From assembly GCA_905234575.1 (NCBI GenBank), contig CAJOIG010000016.1, positions 1-14,831 on the forward strand: a stretch of DNA of 14,831 bases. The letters are read 5' to 3'. The stretch is from an uncultured Oscillospiraceae bacterium (GTDB taxonomy: Bacteria > Bacillota > Clostridia > Oscillospirales > Oscillospiraceae). The notes under the pieces are model-generated. The model was given only the letters and a program-made list of their open reading frames with translations. It was not told where the DNA came from and did not search any database. Made by a program: the position numbers and the translations under genes. Positions 6,314-12,977 of this stretch are shown here, piece after piece. Position 1 is the first letter of the stretch. Every line of letters begins with the position of its first letter.

Positions 6314-7507
6314 ATGCTTCAGGGAAAGACCATCGTCCTCGGTGTGTCCGGCGGCATCGCGTGCTACAAAGCCGCGGCGCTGGCGTCGGCCCTCGTCAAG
6401 CAGCACGCGGACGTGCAGGTGCTCATGACGGAAAACGCGACCAGATTTGTCACACCCATCACCTTCGAGCAGCTCACCGGGCAGAAGGCGCTGGTCGATA
6501 CCTTCGACCGCAATTTCCAGCACAGCGTGGAGCATATCGCGGTGGCGGACCGGGCCGACTTTGTCCTCATTGCCCCAGCCACGGCGAACGTCATCGCAAA
6601 GCTCGCCCACGGCCTTGCGGACGATATGCTGACCACCACCGTCCTCGCCTGCTCCTGCCCAAAGGCCATCGCGCCGGCCATGAACACCGGGATGTACGAA
6701 AACCCAGTGACACAGGATAACCTCGCCATCCTGCGCCGCTACGGCTGGGAGGTCATCGAGCCCGCCTCGGGCCGGCTCGCCTGCGGCGCTGTCGGCAAGG
6801 GCAAGCTGCCCGAGCCGGAGGCTCTTTTGGAGGTCTGCCTGCATGCCCTGGCTCACGAAAAAGACCTCACCGGAAAGCGCGTCCTCGTGACCGCCGGACC
6901 TACCAGGGAAGCCCTGGACCCCGTCCGGTATCTGACCAATCACTCCTCGGGACGCATGGGCTATGCCATCGCGAAGGCCGCCTCCCGCCGCGGCGCGGAC
7001 GTCACGCTCGTCTCCGGACCTGTTTCTCTCCCCCGCCCGGCGTATGTAAACGTCGTGGACGTCGTCTCGGCCCAGGATATGTACGACGCGGTCATGGCTC
7101 ATGCCGACACGGCGGACATCGTCATCAAAGCAGCGGCGGTAGCCGATTATCGACCGGCGTCCGTTGCGGACAACAAGATCAAAAAGTCCGACGGCGATAT
7201 GTCCATCCCCCTGGAACGCACAAAGGACATCCTCGGCACCCTCGGCGCACGCAAGCGCGAAGGACAGTTTCTCTGCGGCTTTTCCATGGAGACGGAAAAC
7301 ATGCTGGAAAACAGCCGCGGCAAGCTTGCCCGCAAGAACCTCGACATGATCGCCGCGAATAACGTAAAGGTCGCTGGCGCGGGCTTCGGCGTGGACACGA
7401 ACGTTCTTACCCTCATCACGGCGGACTCTGAAACAGATCTTCCCCTCATGAGCAAAGACGCCGCCGCGGACGCCCTGCTGGACGCGATCCGGGAGAGAAT
7501 GTCATGA
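6314..7507 (+). CDS. coaBC: Bifunctional phosphopantothenoylcysteine decarboxylase / phosphopantothenate-cysteine ligase
   Basis: Carries out the second and third steps of CoA synthesis: ligation of cysteine to 4'-phosphopantothenate, then FMN-dependent decarboxylation to 4'-phosphopantetheine. The protein is 397 residues, a normal length for the fusion. The N-terminal CoaC flavoprotein domain (about 1-180) has GVSGGIACYKA, the catalytic His in VEHIAV (H74), PAMN (N124) and RLACG (C157). The C-terminal CoaB domain (about 185-395) has TAGPTREALDPVRYLTNHSSG, AAAVADYRP, and NKIKK with the conserved lysine (K290). An AAGGAGG site precedes the ATG. Its TGA overlaps the ATG of the P1 hydrolase gene. 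It is divergent from coaX and the S component. Confidence 0.97.
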   Translation: MLQGKTIVLGVSGGIACYKAAALASALVKQHADVQVLMTENATRFVTPITFEQLTGQKALVDTFDRNFQHSVEHIAVADRADFVLIAPATANVIAKLAHGLADDMLTTTVLACSCPKAIAPAMNTGMYENPVTQDNLAILRRYGWEVIEPASGRLACGAVGKGKLPEPEALLEVCLHALAHEKDLTGKRVLVTAGPTREALDPVRYLTNHSSGRMGYAIAKAASRRGADVTLVSGPVSLPRPAYVNVVDVVSAQDMYDAVMAHADTADIVIKAAAVADYRPASVADNKIKKSDGDMSIPLERTKDILGTLGARKREGQFLCGFSMETENMLENSRGKLARKNLDMIAANNVKVAGAGFGVDTNVLTLITADSETDLPLMSKDAAADALLDAIRERMS

Positions 7508-8448
7508 AAACCATCGGAATTATGGAGGTCGGCGGCTTCCGTGTCGGCCACGCCTCGTATGACGAAGCCGGCACGGGCTGTACGGTGATCCTGTTCGACG
7601 AGCCCGCCACCGCCGGCATTTCCGTGCAGGGCGGCGGACCGGCGTCCCGGGACACGCGCATCCTCGATCCGCTCATGGGCGCGGACAGCATCCACGCCAT
7701 CCTCCTTTCCGGCGGCAGCGCCTTTGGCCTCGACGCCGCGGGAGGGGTCATGCGGTTTCTCGAGAGCCGCGGCATCGGCTTCCCGGTGGCCGGGAGCGTC
7801 GTGCCGCTGGTGTGCCAGAGCAGTCTGTTCGATCTCTGCGTCGGAGACCCGGACATACGCCCGGACGCAGCCCTCGGCGAGGCTGCCTGCCGGAGCGCCT
7901 CCTATGCCCCGCCCGCCGAGGGGAACGTCGGGGCTGGCACCGGTTGTTCCGTCGGAAAGCTCGTCGGCATGGACAGAGCCATGAAATCCGGTTTCGGAAC
8001 GTACGCCTTCGACTGCGGAGGCCTGCGGGTCGGTGCGCTGGTGGCCGTGAACGCCATCGGCGACGTATACGACGGCGCGAAGCGCATCGCAGGCGTTCGT
8101 GACCCCCTGGGACGTACCACGGAGGACCTCTTCCTTGAACCCCTCTCGGCCGCGAACGCCGATCAAGGCGCGAACACGACCATCGGCGTCCTCGTGACGA
8201 ACGCCGCGCTCAGCAAGGCGCAGCTTGCCAAGGCCGCCGCCATGGCCCACGACGGTCTGGCCCGCGCCATCCGACCGGTGCACACCCTTCTGGACGGAGA
8301 CAGCGTGTACTGCGCCTCCACCGGCCGATTTCCCACGTACGTGAACAGCGTCGGGATCCTCGCCTCCATCGCCATGGAGCGCGCCATCGTCCGTGCCGTC
8401 CGAGCCAGCAAAACCGCTTACGGTCTGCCGGGCTTAGGCGATCGATAA
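7504..8448 (+). CDS. P1 family (DmpA/BapA-type) N-terminal-nucleophile aminopeptidase/amidohydrolase
   Basis: A 314-residue member of peptidase family S58/P1, enzymes made as one chain and self-cleaved into two subunits. Family hallmarks are the glycine-rich LLSGGSAFGLDAAGGVMRFL (67-86), GNVGAGTGCSVGK (140-152) and ANTTIGVLVTNAALSKAQ (223-240). The last holds the probable cleavage and nucleophile site, at or next to Asn224-Thr225/Thr226. Relatives include D-aminopeptidase DmpA and beta-peptidyl aminopeptidases that release beta-alanine. No signal peptide is seen, so it should be cytoplasmic. The ATG overlaps the coaBC stop by ATGA, implying coupled translation. Substrate is unknown. The position behind coaBC invites the idea of a beta-alanyl amide such as pantetheine, but this is inference. 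Confidence 0.88.
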   Translation: MKTIGIMEVGGFRVGHASYDEAGTGCTVILFDEPATAGISVQGGGPASRDTRILDPLMGADSIHAILLSGGSAFGLDAAGGVMRFLESRGIGFPVAGSVVPLVCQSSLFDLCVGDPDIRPDAALGEAACRSASYAPPAEGNVGAGTGCSVGKLVGMDRAMKSGFGTYAFDCGGLRVGALVAVNAIGDVYDGAKRIAGVRDPLGRTTEDLFLEPLSAANADQGANTTIGVLVTNAALSKAQLAKAAAMAHDGLARAIRPVHTLLDGDSVYCASTGRFPTYVNSVGILASIAMERAIVRAVRASKTAYGLPGLGDR

Positions 8449-8481
8449 GGTATTTCCTTTGAAATCTCCTTTGAAAACGAA

Positions 8482-8519
8482 AAAACCTCTTCCCATCCAA
8501 GCGAACGGGAAGAGGTTTT
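8482..8519. terminator. Bidirectional intrinsic terminator between the P1 hydrolase gene and gap
   Basis: The 13-base arm AAAACCTCTTCCC (8482-8494) pairs perfectly with GGGAAGAGGTTTT (8507-8519) around a 12-base loop. On the minus strand the stem runs into TTTTTTCG, a good U-tract for gap. On the plus strand TTTT plus a T-rich stretch serves the coaBC-P1 transcript. Confidence 0.9.
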
Positions 8520-8536
8520 GACTTGTTTGGGTTCGA

Positions 8537-9565
8537 TTACGCCTTGCGGACCTTGTCGATGTGACGGGTGAGGTCCAGCATCTTGCAGCTGTAGCCCCAC
8601 TCGTTGTCGTACCAGGCGATGAGCTTGACGAAGTTGCCGTTCAGGGAGATACCGGCCTGCGCGTCGTAGATGGAGGTGTGGGAATCGGTGCGGAAGTCGG
8701 AGGAGACGACCTCGTCATCCACATATTCCATAACGCCCTTCATCGGGCCCTCGGAAGCGGCCTTCATGGCGGCGTTGATCTCCTCCATGGTGGCGGCCTT
8801 CTCCAGGCGGACGGTCAGGTCCACGACGGAGATGTCGCCGGTGGGAACACGCATGGCCATGCCGGTCAGCTTGCCGTTGAGATCGGGGATGACCTTGCCG
8901 ACGGCCTTGGCGGCGCCGGTGGAGGCGGGGATGATGTTGTTGTAGATGGAGCGGGCGCCGCGCAGGTCCTTCTTCTTGGGGAAGCCGTCCACGATGGCCT
9001 GGGTGGCGGTGGAAGCATGCACGGTGGTCATAAGACCCTCGACGATGCCGAAGTTGTCGTTCACGACCTTGGCAAGAGGAGCCAGGCAGTTGGTGGTGCA
9101 GGAGGCGTTGGAGACGAACTGCATATCCGGGGTGTACTTATCCAGGTTGACGCCGCAGACGAACATCGGGGTGTCGTCCTTCGCGGGGGCGGACATGACG
9201 ACCACCTTCGCGCCGGCGTCGATATGGGCCTGGGCCTTTTCCTTGGTCAGGTAAGCGCCGGTGCACTCGAGGACATACTCGACGCCGAGCTCGCCCCAGG
9301 GGATCAGGGCGGCGTCGCGGTAAGCCTTATCGGTGAGGATCTTGACGACCTTGCCGTTGACGGTGACCGTGCTGTCCTCGTCGTTGCCGACGACTTCGCC
9401 GTCAAAGCGGCCGTGCACGGTATCGTACTTGGTGCAGTAAGCAATGTGGGAAGCGGGATGGCCGGGAGCGCTGATGGCGACGACCTCGATGTCGTCCGAC
9501 TTCATCGCGGCGCGGAACGCCAGAGAACCGATACGGCCGAAACCATTGATGCCAATCTTGATCAT
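8537..9565 (-). CDS. gap: Type I glyceraldehyde-3-phosphate dehydrogenase with atypical cofactor-selectivity loop
   Basis: The glycolytic enzyme, oxidising glyceraldehyde-3-phosphate to 1,3-bisphosphoglycerate. The protein is 342 residues against about 330-340 for the family. It has INGFGRIG (6-13), the active-site SNASCTTNCLAP (Cys156), the base His183 in TVHASTATQ, PASTGAAKAVGKVIP, and WYDNEWGYS near the C terminus. Odd point: where most NAD+-using GAPDHs have Asn-Asp after the second strand (E. coli AINDLLD), this one reads AISAPGHPASH, with Ser32-Ala33 and one extra residue. Loss of that Asp removes the usual barrier to NADP+. GGAGG stands 9-10 bases before the ATG. It has its own promoter and terminator, so it is probably a single-gene transcript. 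Confidence 0.96.
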   Translation of the reverse strand: MIKIGINGFGRIGSLAFRAAMKSDDIEVVAISAPGHPASHIAYCTKYDTVHGRFDGEVVGNDEDSTVTVNGKVVKILTDKAYRDAALIPWGELGVEYVLECTGAYLTKEKAQAHIDAGAKVVVMSAPAKDDTPMFVCGVNLDKYTPDMQFVSNASCTTNCLAPLAKVVNDNFGIVEGLMTTVHASTATQAIVDGFPKKKDLRGARSIYNNIIPASTGAAKAVGKVIPDLNGKLTGMAMRVPTGDISVVDLTVRLEKAATMEEINAAMKAASEGPMKGVMEYVDDEVVSSDFRTDSHTSIYDAQAGISLNGNFVKLIAWYDNEWGYSCKMLDLTRHIDKVRKA

Positions 9566-9673
9566 TTAATAAAACCTCCAAAATGATGTTTTTGTTGATT
9601 TAGTCAGACAAAACCACACAAGACAGTCCATTGTATTGACCGATTGTGCAGGAATCGCCTTCTGATATTGTTT

Positions 9674-9702
9674 ATTTTATAACCGAAACCATACTTTGTC
9701 AA
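9674..9702 (-). promoter_or_regulatory. Strong sigma-A-type promoter for gap
   Basis: On the minus strand a consensus TTGACA (9702-9697) is followed after 17 bases by TAAAAT (9679-9674), one mismatch from consensus. It would give a leader of about 100 bases. The near-consensus match suits a highly expressed glycolytic gene. Confidence 0.8.
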
Positions 9703-9718
9703 CTTTTTTTCCGGGGGA

Positions 9719-9747
9719 TTGCTCTTTATAGTTAGATTTGCTAAAAT
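9719..9747 (+). promoter_or_regulatory. Promoter for the histidine-kinase-like gene, extended -10
   Basis: TTGCTC (9719-9724), a 17-base spacer, and TAAAAT (9742-9747) preceded by TGC. It is divergent from the gap promoter, with only 16 bases between the two -35 boxes. This gives a leader of about 70 bases before the ATG at 9827. Confidence 0.6.
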
Positions 9748-9826
9748 AGAGCGCGAAAACCGTCGAAAACCGGGAAGAAATGCCCGGAAACGTATAGAAT
9801 CCCCGCGGACTTCATAAAAGAGAGAC

Positions 9827-10915
9827 ATGGATATGAGTTTGGAGATACAAGACCTTGAAGCGCTGTTCCGGCTGAACTCGGACGCGGTGCTCGGCGTGGA
9901 GGACGGCGTCGTTCGCTTCGCAAACCCTGCCGCGCAGACGCTCCTCGGCGCCGAGCCCGGTCAGCCCGCCGCGAACGTTTTGCCGGATACTGTGCTTGGA
10001 GAATGCGCGGAAAGCTTCGTTGCTTCGGCGGAGATCCATGGGATCGCGCGGGAGATCCGCTGCCAGCGGATGGGCGCACTTGCGGTGTTCACCCTTCCCT
10101 GCCGGGTTTCCGCGCCAGGAACGGACGAACGTCTGGACGCCGTTCTTGCTGTCATGGGCGAGAACCTGTTCACGGATCGTTTGCTGCTCGACCGGATCGC
10201 GAAGCGCATCGGCAGTCAGGACGACATTCCCCTCCGGGACAGCGTATCGATGCTGTACCGTTCCTATTATCGGCTGAAACGACTGCACGCCCATCTGCAG
10301 CTCCAGACGTCCATGCAGCGGGGAGAGCTTCGTACGGAGCAGCAGCTTCTGGATCTCACAGAACTGGCCGCCGGCGTATGCGATACCGTGGACCGTCTGC
10401 TGCGCGGCACAGCGCGTTCGGTCCGCTTTTCGGCGGAGACGACCGAAGCGATCATCCGGGGCGACAAACGACTCGTGGAGACAATGCTTCTGAATCTCTT
10501 GACGAACAGTCTCCTGCACACCGCCGAAGGCAGCATCTCCGTCCGCGTCTCGCTGCAGGGAAACGGCGTCGTGCTCTCCATCGACGACCCCGGGAGCGGG
10601 ATGGATGCGGAAAAGCTGCGCGATCTGTTCTCCGGCGAGGATGACCCAAAGCTCAACGAACCGGAGGCTGGCGCCGGACTTGGTATTGATATCGTCCGAG
10701 GAATCGCTGAGATCCACGGCGGGTCCGTGCTGGTCGAAAGCCGCGTCGGGGAAGGGACCCGCCTTCGCGTCTGTTTTTCCAGGCCGACCATCGGGGAGCA
10801 TGTGACACTGCGCTCGCCGGTCACGGATTACCGTGCGGATGGTCTTGACCATGTGCTGACGGAGCTTTCCGTTTTCCTCGACAAAAGCATTTATACCCAA
10901 AAATACTTCGATTGA
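9827..10915 (+). CDS. Histidine-kinase-like ATPase protein with PAS-like N terminus and no phosphoacceptor His
   Basis: A 362-residue soluble protein with no membrane segment. Residues 8-110 resemble a PAS sensor (VEDGVVRFANPAAQTLLG at 24-41). Residues 140-170 look like the second dimerisation helix of a HisKA domain (MLYRSYYRLKRL). Residues 205-320 are a HATPase_c domain: N box LLNLLTNSLLHT (221-232; N223/N227), G1 box DDPGSGM (D254, G256, G258), and G2 box GAGLGIDIVRGIAEIHGG (282-299). The first helix, where an HELRTP-type H box should be, contains no histidine between 112 and 150. A tail of about 45 residues follows the ATPase domain. No response regulator lies nearby. It may bind ATP and act by protein contact, or phosphorylate another protein as an anti-sigma-type kinase would. 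Start choice between 9827 and 9833 is uncertain. Confidence 0.75.
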   Translation: MDMSLEIQDLEALFRLNSDAVLGVEDGVVRFANPAAQTLLGAEPGQPAANVLPDTVLGECAESFVASAEIHGIAREIRCQRMGALAVFTLPCRVSAPGTDERLDAVLAVMGENLFTDRLLLDRIAKRIGSQDDIPLRDSVSMLYRSYYRLKRLHAHLQLQTSMQRGELRTEQQLLDLTELAAGVCDTVDRLLRGTARSVRFSAETTEAIIRGDKRLVETMLLNLLTNSLLHTAEGSISVRVSLQGNGVVLSIDDPGSGMDAEKLRDLFSGEDDPKLNEPEAGAGLGIDIVRGIAEIHGGSVLVESRVGEGTRLRVCFSRPTIGEHVTLRSPVTDYRADGLDHVLTELSVFLDKSIYTQKYFD

Positions 10916-10926
10916 TACGACCGGAT

Positions 10927-10974
10927 GGACCGGGAGACGCTTCACACAGAAGCCACCTCCCGGTCCTTCTTTTA
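10927..10974 (+). terminator. Intrinsic terminator after the histidine-kinase-like gene
   Basis: The outer stem GGACCGGGAG (10927-10936) pairs with CTCCCGGTCC (10957-10966). An inner stem GCTTC/GAAGC (10939-10943 with 10949-10953) has an ACACA loop. TTCTTTTAT follows. It separates this gene from the PadR operon. Confidence 0.88.
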
Positions 10975-10986
10975 TAAAACAGACGG

Positions 10987-11015
10987 TTGACGCCATCAAT
11001 ACTTCGTGGTACGAT
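10987..11015 (+). promoter_or_regulatory. Sigma-A-type promoter of the padR-HAAS-DUF4097 operon
   Basis: TTGACG (10987-10992), 17 bases, TACGAT (11010-11015). The start should be about 11022, followed closely by GGGAGG and the PadR ATG at 11040. PadR regulators of such modules usually repress their own promoter, so the operator probably lies here, but I cannot define it. Confidence 0.7.
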
Positions 11016-11039
11016 GTATTTCATAAAGGGAGGTATCTT

Positions 11040-11366
11040 ATGGACGTACAGCTCAAGCGCGGTCTGCTCGATGTGTGCGTGCTGGCCGCCATCAAGAACG
11101 AGTCTTCCTACGGGTATCGCATTTTAAAGGACATGAAGCCCTATGTGGTCCTGTCGGAATCCACCCTGTACACCATTCTGAAGCGGCTGGAAGCAGGAAA
11201 GCTGCTGACAGTGCACACCGCGGAGCATAACGGACGACTGCGAAAGTACTACGAGATAACTCCCCGTGGACGTCGGCGGATCGAGGAATTCCAGACAGAC
11301 TGGAACGAGATCCTGGCCGTATACCGTTTCATCACGCGAGAGGAGGAACAGCATGACGAAGACTGA
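11040..11366 (+). CDS. PadR family transcriptional regulator
   Basis: A 108-residue DNA-binding protein with the PadR winged-helix pattern: LKRGLLDVCVLAAIKNESSYGYRI (6-29), the recognition segment LSESTLYTILKRLEAGKLL (38-56), and the wing with RKYYEITPRGRRRIEEF (68-84). This is the small subfamily-2 type, with only a short C-terminal helix for dimerisation. GGGAGG precedes the ATG. The 3' end overlaps the next gene by 14 bases, so the three genes to 12914 form one operon. The likely role is autoregulation and control of the following membrane/envelope proteins. The inducing signal is unknown. Confidence 0.95.
   Translation: MDVQLKRGLLDVCVLAAIKNESSYGYRILKDMKPYVVLSESTLYTILKRLEAGKLLTVHTAEHNGRLRKYYEITPRGRRRIEEFQTDWNEILAVYRFITREEEQHDED
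11341..11346 (+). promoter_or_regulatory. Ribosome binding site inside padR that sets the HAAS/DUF1700 start
   Basis: AGGAGG lies 6 bases before the ATG at 11353, inside the padR coding region. It selects this start over the longer open frame beginning at 11266. Confidence 0.8.
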
Positions 11367-11949
11367 GTTTCTGGAAGCGCTCCGAACGGCCCTTCCCGGT
11401 CTGCCGCCGGCGGAGCTCGAGGAGCGATCGGCGTTTTACAGTGAGATGATCGAAGACCGCATGGAGGAGGGAATGACGGAGGCAGACGCCGTCGCCGCCG
11501 TCGGGCCAATGGAAGACATTATCGCCCACATCGCAGCGGAGGTTCCGCTCGGAAAGCTCGTCCGCCAGAGTGTGAAGCCAAGTAGGGACTTCCGCACCTG
11601 GGAGATCGCGCTTCTGGTGCTGGGCTTCCCCGTGTGGCTGCCGCTGCTCATCGCCGCGTTTGCCGTCGTCCTCTCTTTGTACATCGCGCTTTGGGCGGTG
11701 GTCATTTCGTTCTGGGCCGTAGTGCTCTCCCTTGCGGTCGGAGGACTCGGCTCGCTCGTTGCGGCGGCTGCGCAGCTCGTCACGGGCGAGCTGCGCCAGA
11801 CGGCCTTCCTGCTCGGCCTGACCCTCGCTGCGGCCGGCCTTGCGATCCTTATGTTTTTCGGCTGTGCCTGGCTCACGAAGGTCATCGCACGGAGCACAAA
11901 AAGTCTGGTGGTCCAACTGAAAACCCGTCTGATCCGGAAGGAGGCTTGA
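11353..11949 (+). CDS. HAAS-domain (DUF1700) membrane protein
   Basis: A 198-residue protein. Residues 1-70 form the helical HAAS/DUF1700 domain (MTKTEFLEALRTALPGLP, then ERSAFYSEMIEDRMEEGMTEADAVAAVG), which is found in proteins encoded next to PadR regulators. Residues about 84-174 are strongly hydrophobic, with three or four membrane helices including LLVLGFPVWLPLLIAAFAVV. A short basic tail (KTRLIRKEA) should be cytoplasmic. It starts within padR and ends 2 bases before the DUF4097 gene. The family is thought to work with its DUF4097 partner at the membrane; the molecular role is not established. Confidence 0.9.
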   Translation: MTKTEFLEALRTALPGLPPAELEERSAFYSEMIEDRMEEGMTEADAVAAVGPMEDIIAHIAAEVPLGKLVRQSVKPSRDFRTWEIALLVLGFPVWLPLLIAAFAVVLSLYIALWAVVISFWAVVLSLAVGGLGSLVAAAAQLVTGELRQTAFLLGLTLAAAGLAILMFFGCAWLTKVIARSTKSLVVQLKTRLIRKEA

Positions 11950-11951
11950 TC

Positions 11952-12914
11952 ATGAAATTACGTAATCCATGGCTTCTGATCGCTGCGGCTATGCTGATCC
12001 TCGGAGCCGTCCTATGCGGCGTGTCCCTGTCTCAAAACGGAAATCACCTGCAACCGGATGTTCGATCGAACAACGTGACCATCACCGAGCCCTTCGACGC
12101 CATTTTCATCGAATCCCGGACCGACGATGTTGAGCTTCGCCCATCGAACGACGGGACGACCCAGGCGCTCTTCCGGGAGGTCAAGGGCTATCGCCATGAG
12201 GTCGCCGTGGAAAACGGGACCCTCACCGTTCGCATGCTCGACGAACGGAGCTGGCTCGAAAAGCTGAGCTTTTCCTTCTTCTCCTTCGGCAGGCGAAGCC
12301 CGGAGATCACGGTGGTCATGCCCGCCTCCGTTCATCCCTCGCTGACCGTGGATACCAGCACCGGCGACGTGAACCTTTCCGCGGACCTCACCTTCGACCG
12401 CATCCACATCGACGGCAGCACAGCGGACGTGCTCGGCTCCGCCTCGGCGTTGAATGCGGTCGAGATCGCCGTTTCCACCGGGGACATCCTCCTGGACGGG
12501 ATCACCGCCTCGGAGATGACCCTCTCCGTAAGCACCGGGGACATCTCTGTGAGCGACGCCACCTGCCGGGGTCCAGTCTCCGCCGACATGAGCACCGGCT
12601 ACCTGACGCTGCGGAATGTGAGCTGCCAGAGCCTTTCCTCGGACGGGTCGACCGGTGACATCCTCCTGGATAACGTCGTCGCGGCCGGTCCCCTCACTCT
12701 CAACCGGAGCACCGGAGACGTGGTGTTTCAGAACTGCGACGCCGTCTCCCTGGACGTTTCCACCAGCACTGGCGACATCACAGGAACCCTTCGCAGTCCC
12801 AAGCAGTTCACGACGAGCACCGGCACCGGCGACATAAGCGTTCCGCAAAGCACCTCCGGCGGTCTCTGCAATCTCTCCACGTCCACCGGCGACATCACGA
12901 TCCTTATCCCCTGA
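11952..12914 (+). CDS. DUF4097 family beta-strand repeat protein, membrane-anchored
   Basis: A 320-residue protein with an N-terminal hydrophobic segment (PWLLIAAAMLILGAVLCGVS, 6-25) that works as a signal-anchor. A short non-repeat region follows (to about 130), then a repeat region to the C terminus. Ten copies of an STGD-like motif begin at residues 136, 156, 175, 194, 214, 233, 253, 272, 291 and 311, a steady 19-20 residue period, predicting a right-handed beta-solenoid with one motif per rung. Copies at 156 (STAD), 214 (STGY) and 291 (GTGD) vary. AAGGAGG lies before the ATG at 11952. It is the third gene of the padR operon, most likely displayed outside the membrane. DUF4097 proteins lack a firmly known activity. 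Confidence 0.93.
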   Translation: MKLRNPWLLIAAAMLILGAVLCGVSLSQNGNHLQPDVRSNNVTITEPFDAIFIESRTDDVELRPSNDGTTQALFREVKGYRHEVAVENGTLTVRMLDERSWLEKLSFSFFSFGRRSPEITVVMPASVHPSLTVDTSTGDVNLSADLTFDRIHIDGSTADVLGSASALNAVEIAVSTGDILLDGITASEMTLSVSTGDISVSDATCRGPVSADMSTGYLTLRNVSCQSLSSDGSTGDILLDNVVAAGPLTLNRSTGDVVFQNCDAVSLDVSTSTGDITGTLRSPKQFTTSTGTGDISVPQSTSGGLCNLSTSTGDITILIP

Positions 12915-12926
12915 CTGCGGTTTACA

Positions 12927-12977
12927 GAAGGAGAGCGCCTCCCGTTTTCCGGGAAGCGCCCTCCTTCTTCTTTTTAT
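12927..12977 (+). terminator. Intrinsic terminator of the padR operon
   Basis: GAAGGAG (12927-12933) pairs with CTCCTTC (12961-12967). An internal GCGC/GCGC and TCCCG/CGGGA continue the stem with two single mismatches around a TTTTC loop. TTCTTTTTATTT follows on the plus strand. The minus-strand side has no good U-tract, so it serves mainly the DUF4097 end. Confidence 0.88.

Noticed and set aside
8561..9586. A 341-codon glycine/aspartate-rich open frame antisense to gap.
   Set aside because: It mirrors almost exactly the extent of a clear GAPDH gene, and its low-complexity composition is the complement of gap codon use.
9566..9631. A 21-residue upstream frame in the gap leader (minus strand) that stops immediately before the gap ATG.
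   Set aside because: No Shine-Dalgarno precedes its ATG, and the GGAGG that serves gap lies inside it, so it is probably chance. It would be worth reviving only if conserved.
11010..11026. ATGT/TCAT-like partial palindrome overlapping the padR promoter as a PadR operator.
   Set aside because: The symmetry is too short and imperfect to tell from chance; an aligned set of orthologous promoters would be needed.
12357..12893. Regular 57-60 base repeats that might be a CRISPR array or a minisatellite.
   Set aside because: Only the few bases encoding the STGD motif recur and the rest differs. The periodicity is at protein level inside an intact DUF4097 gene.
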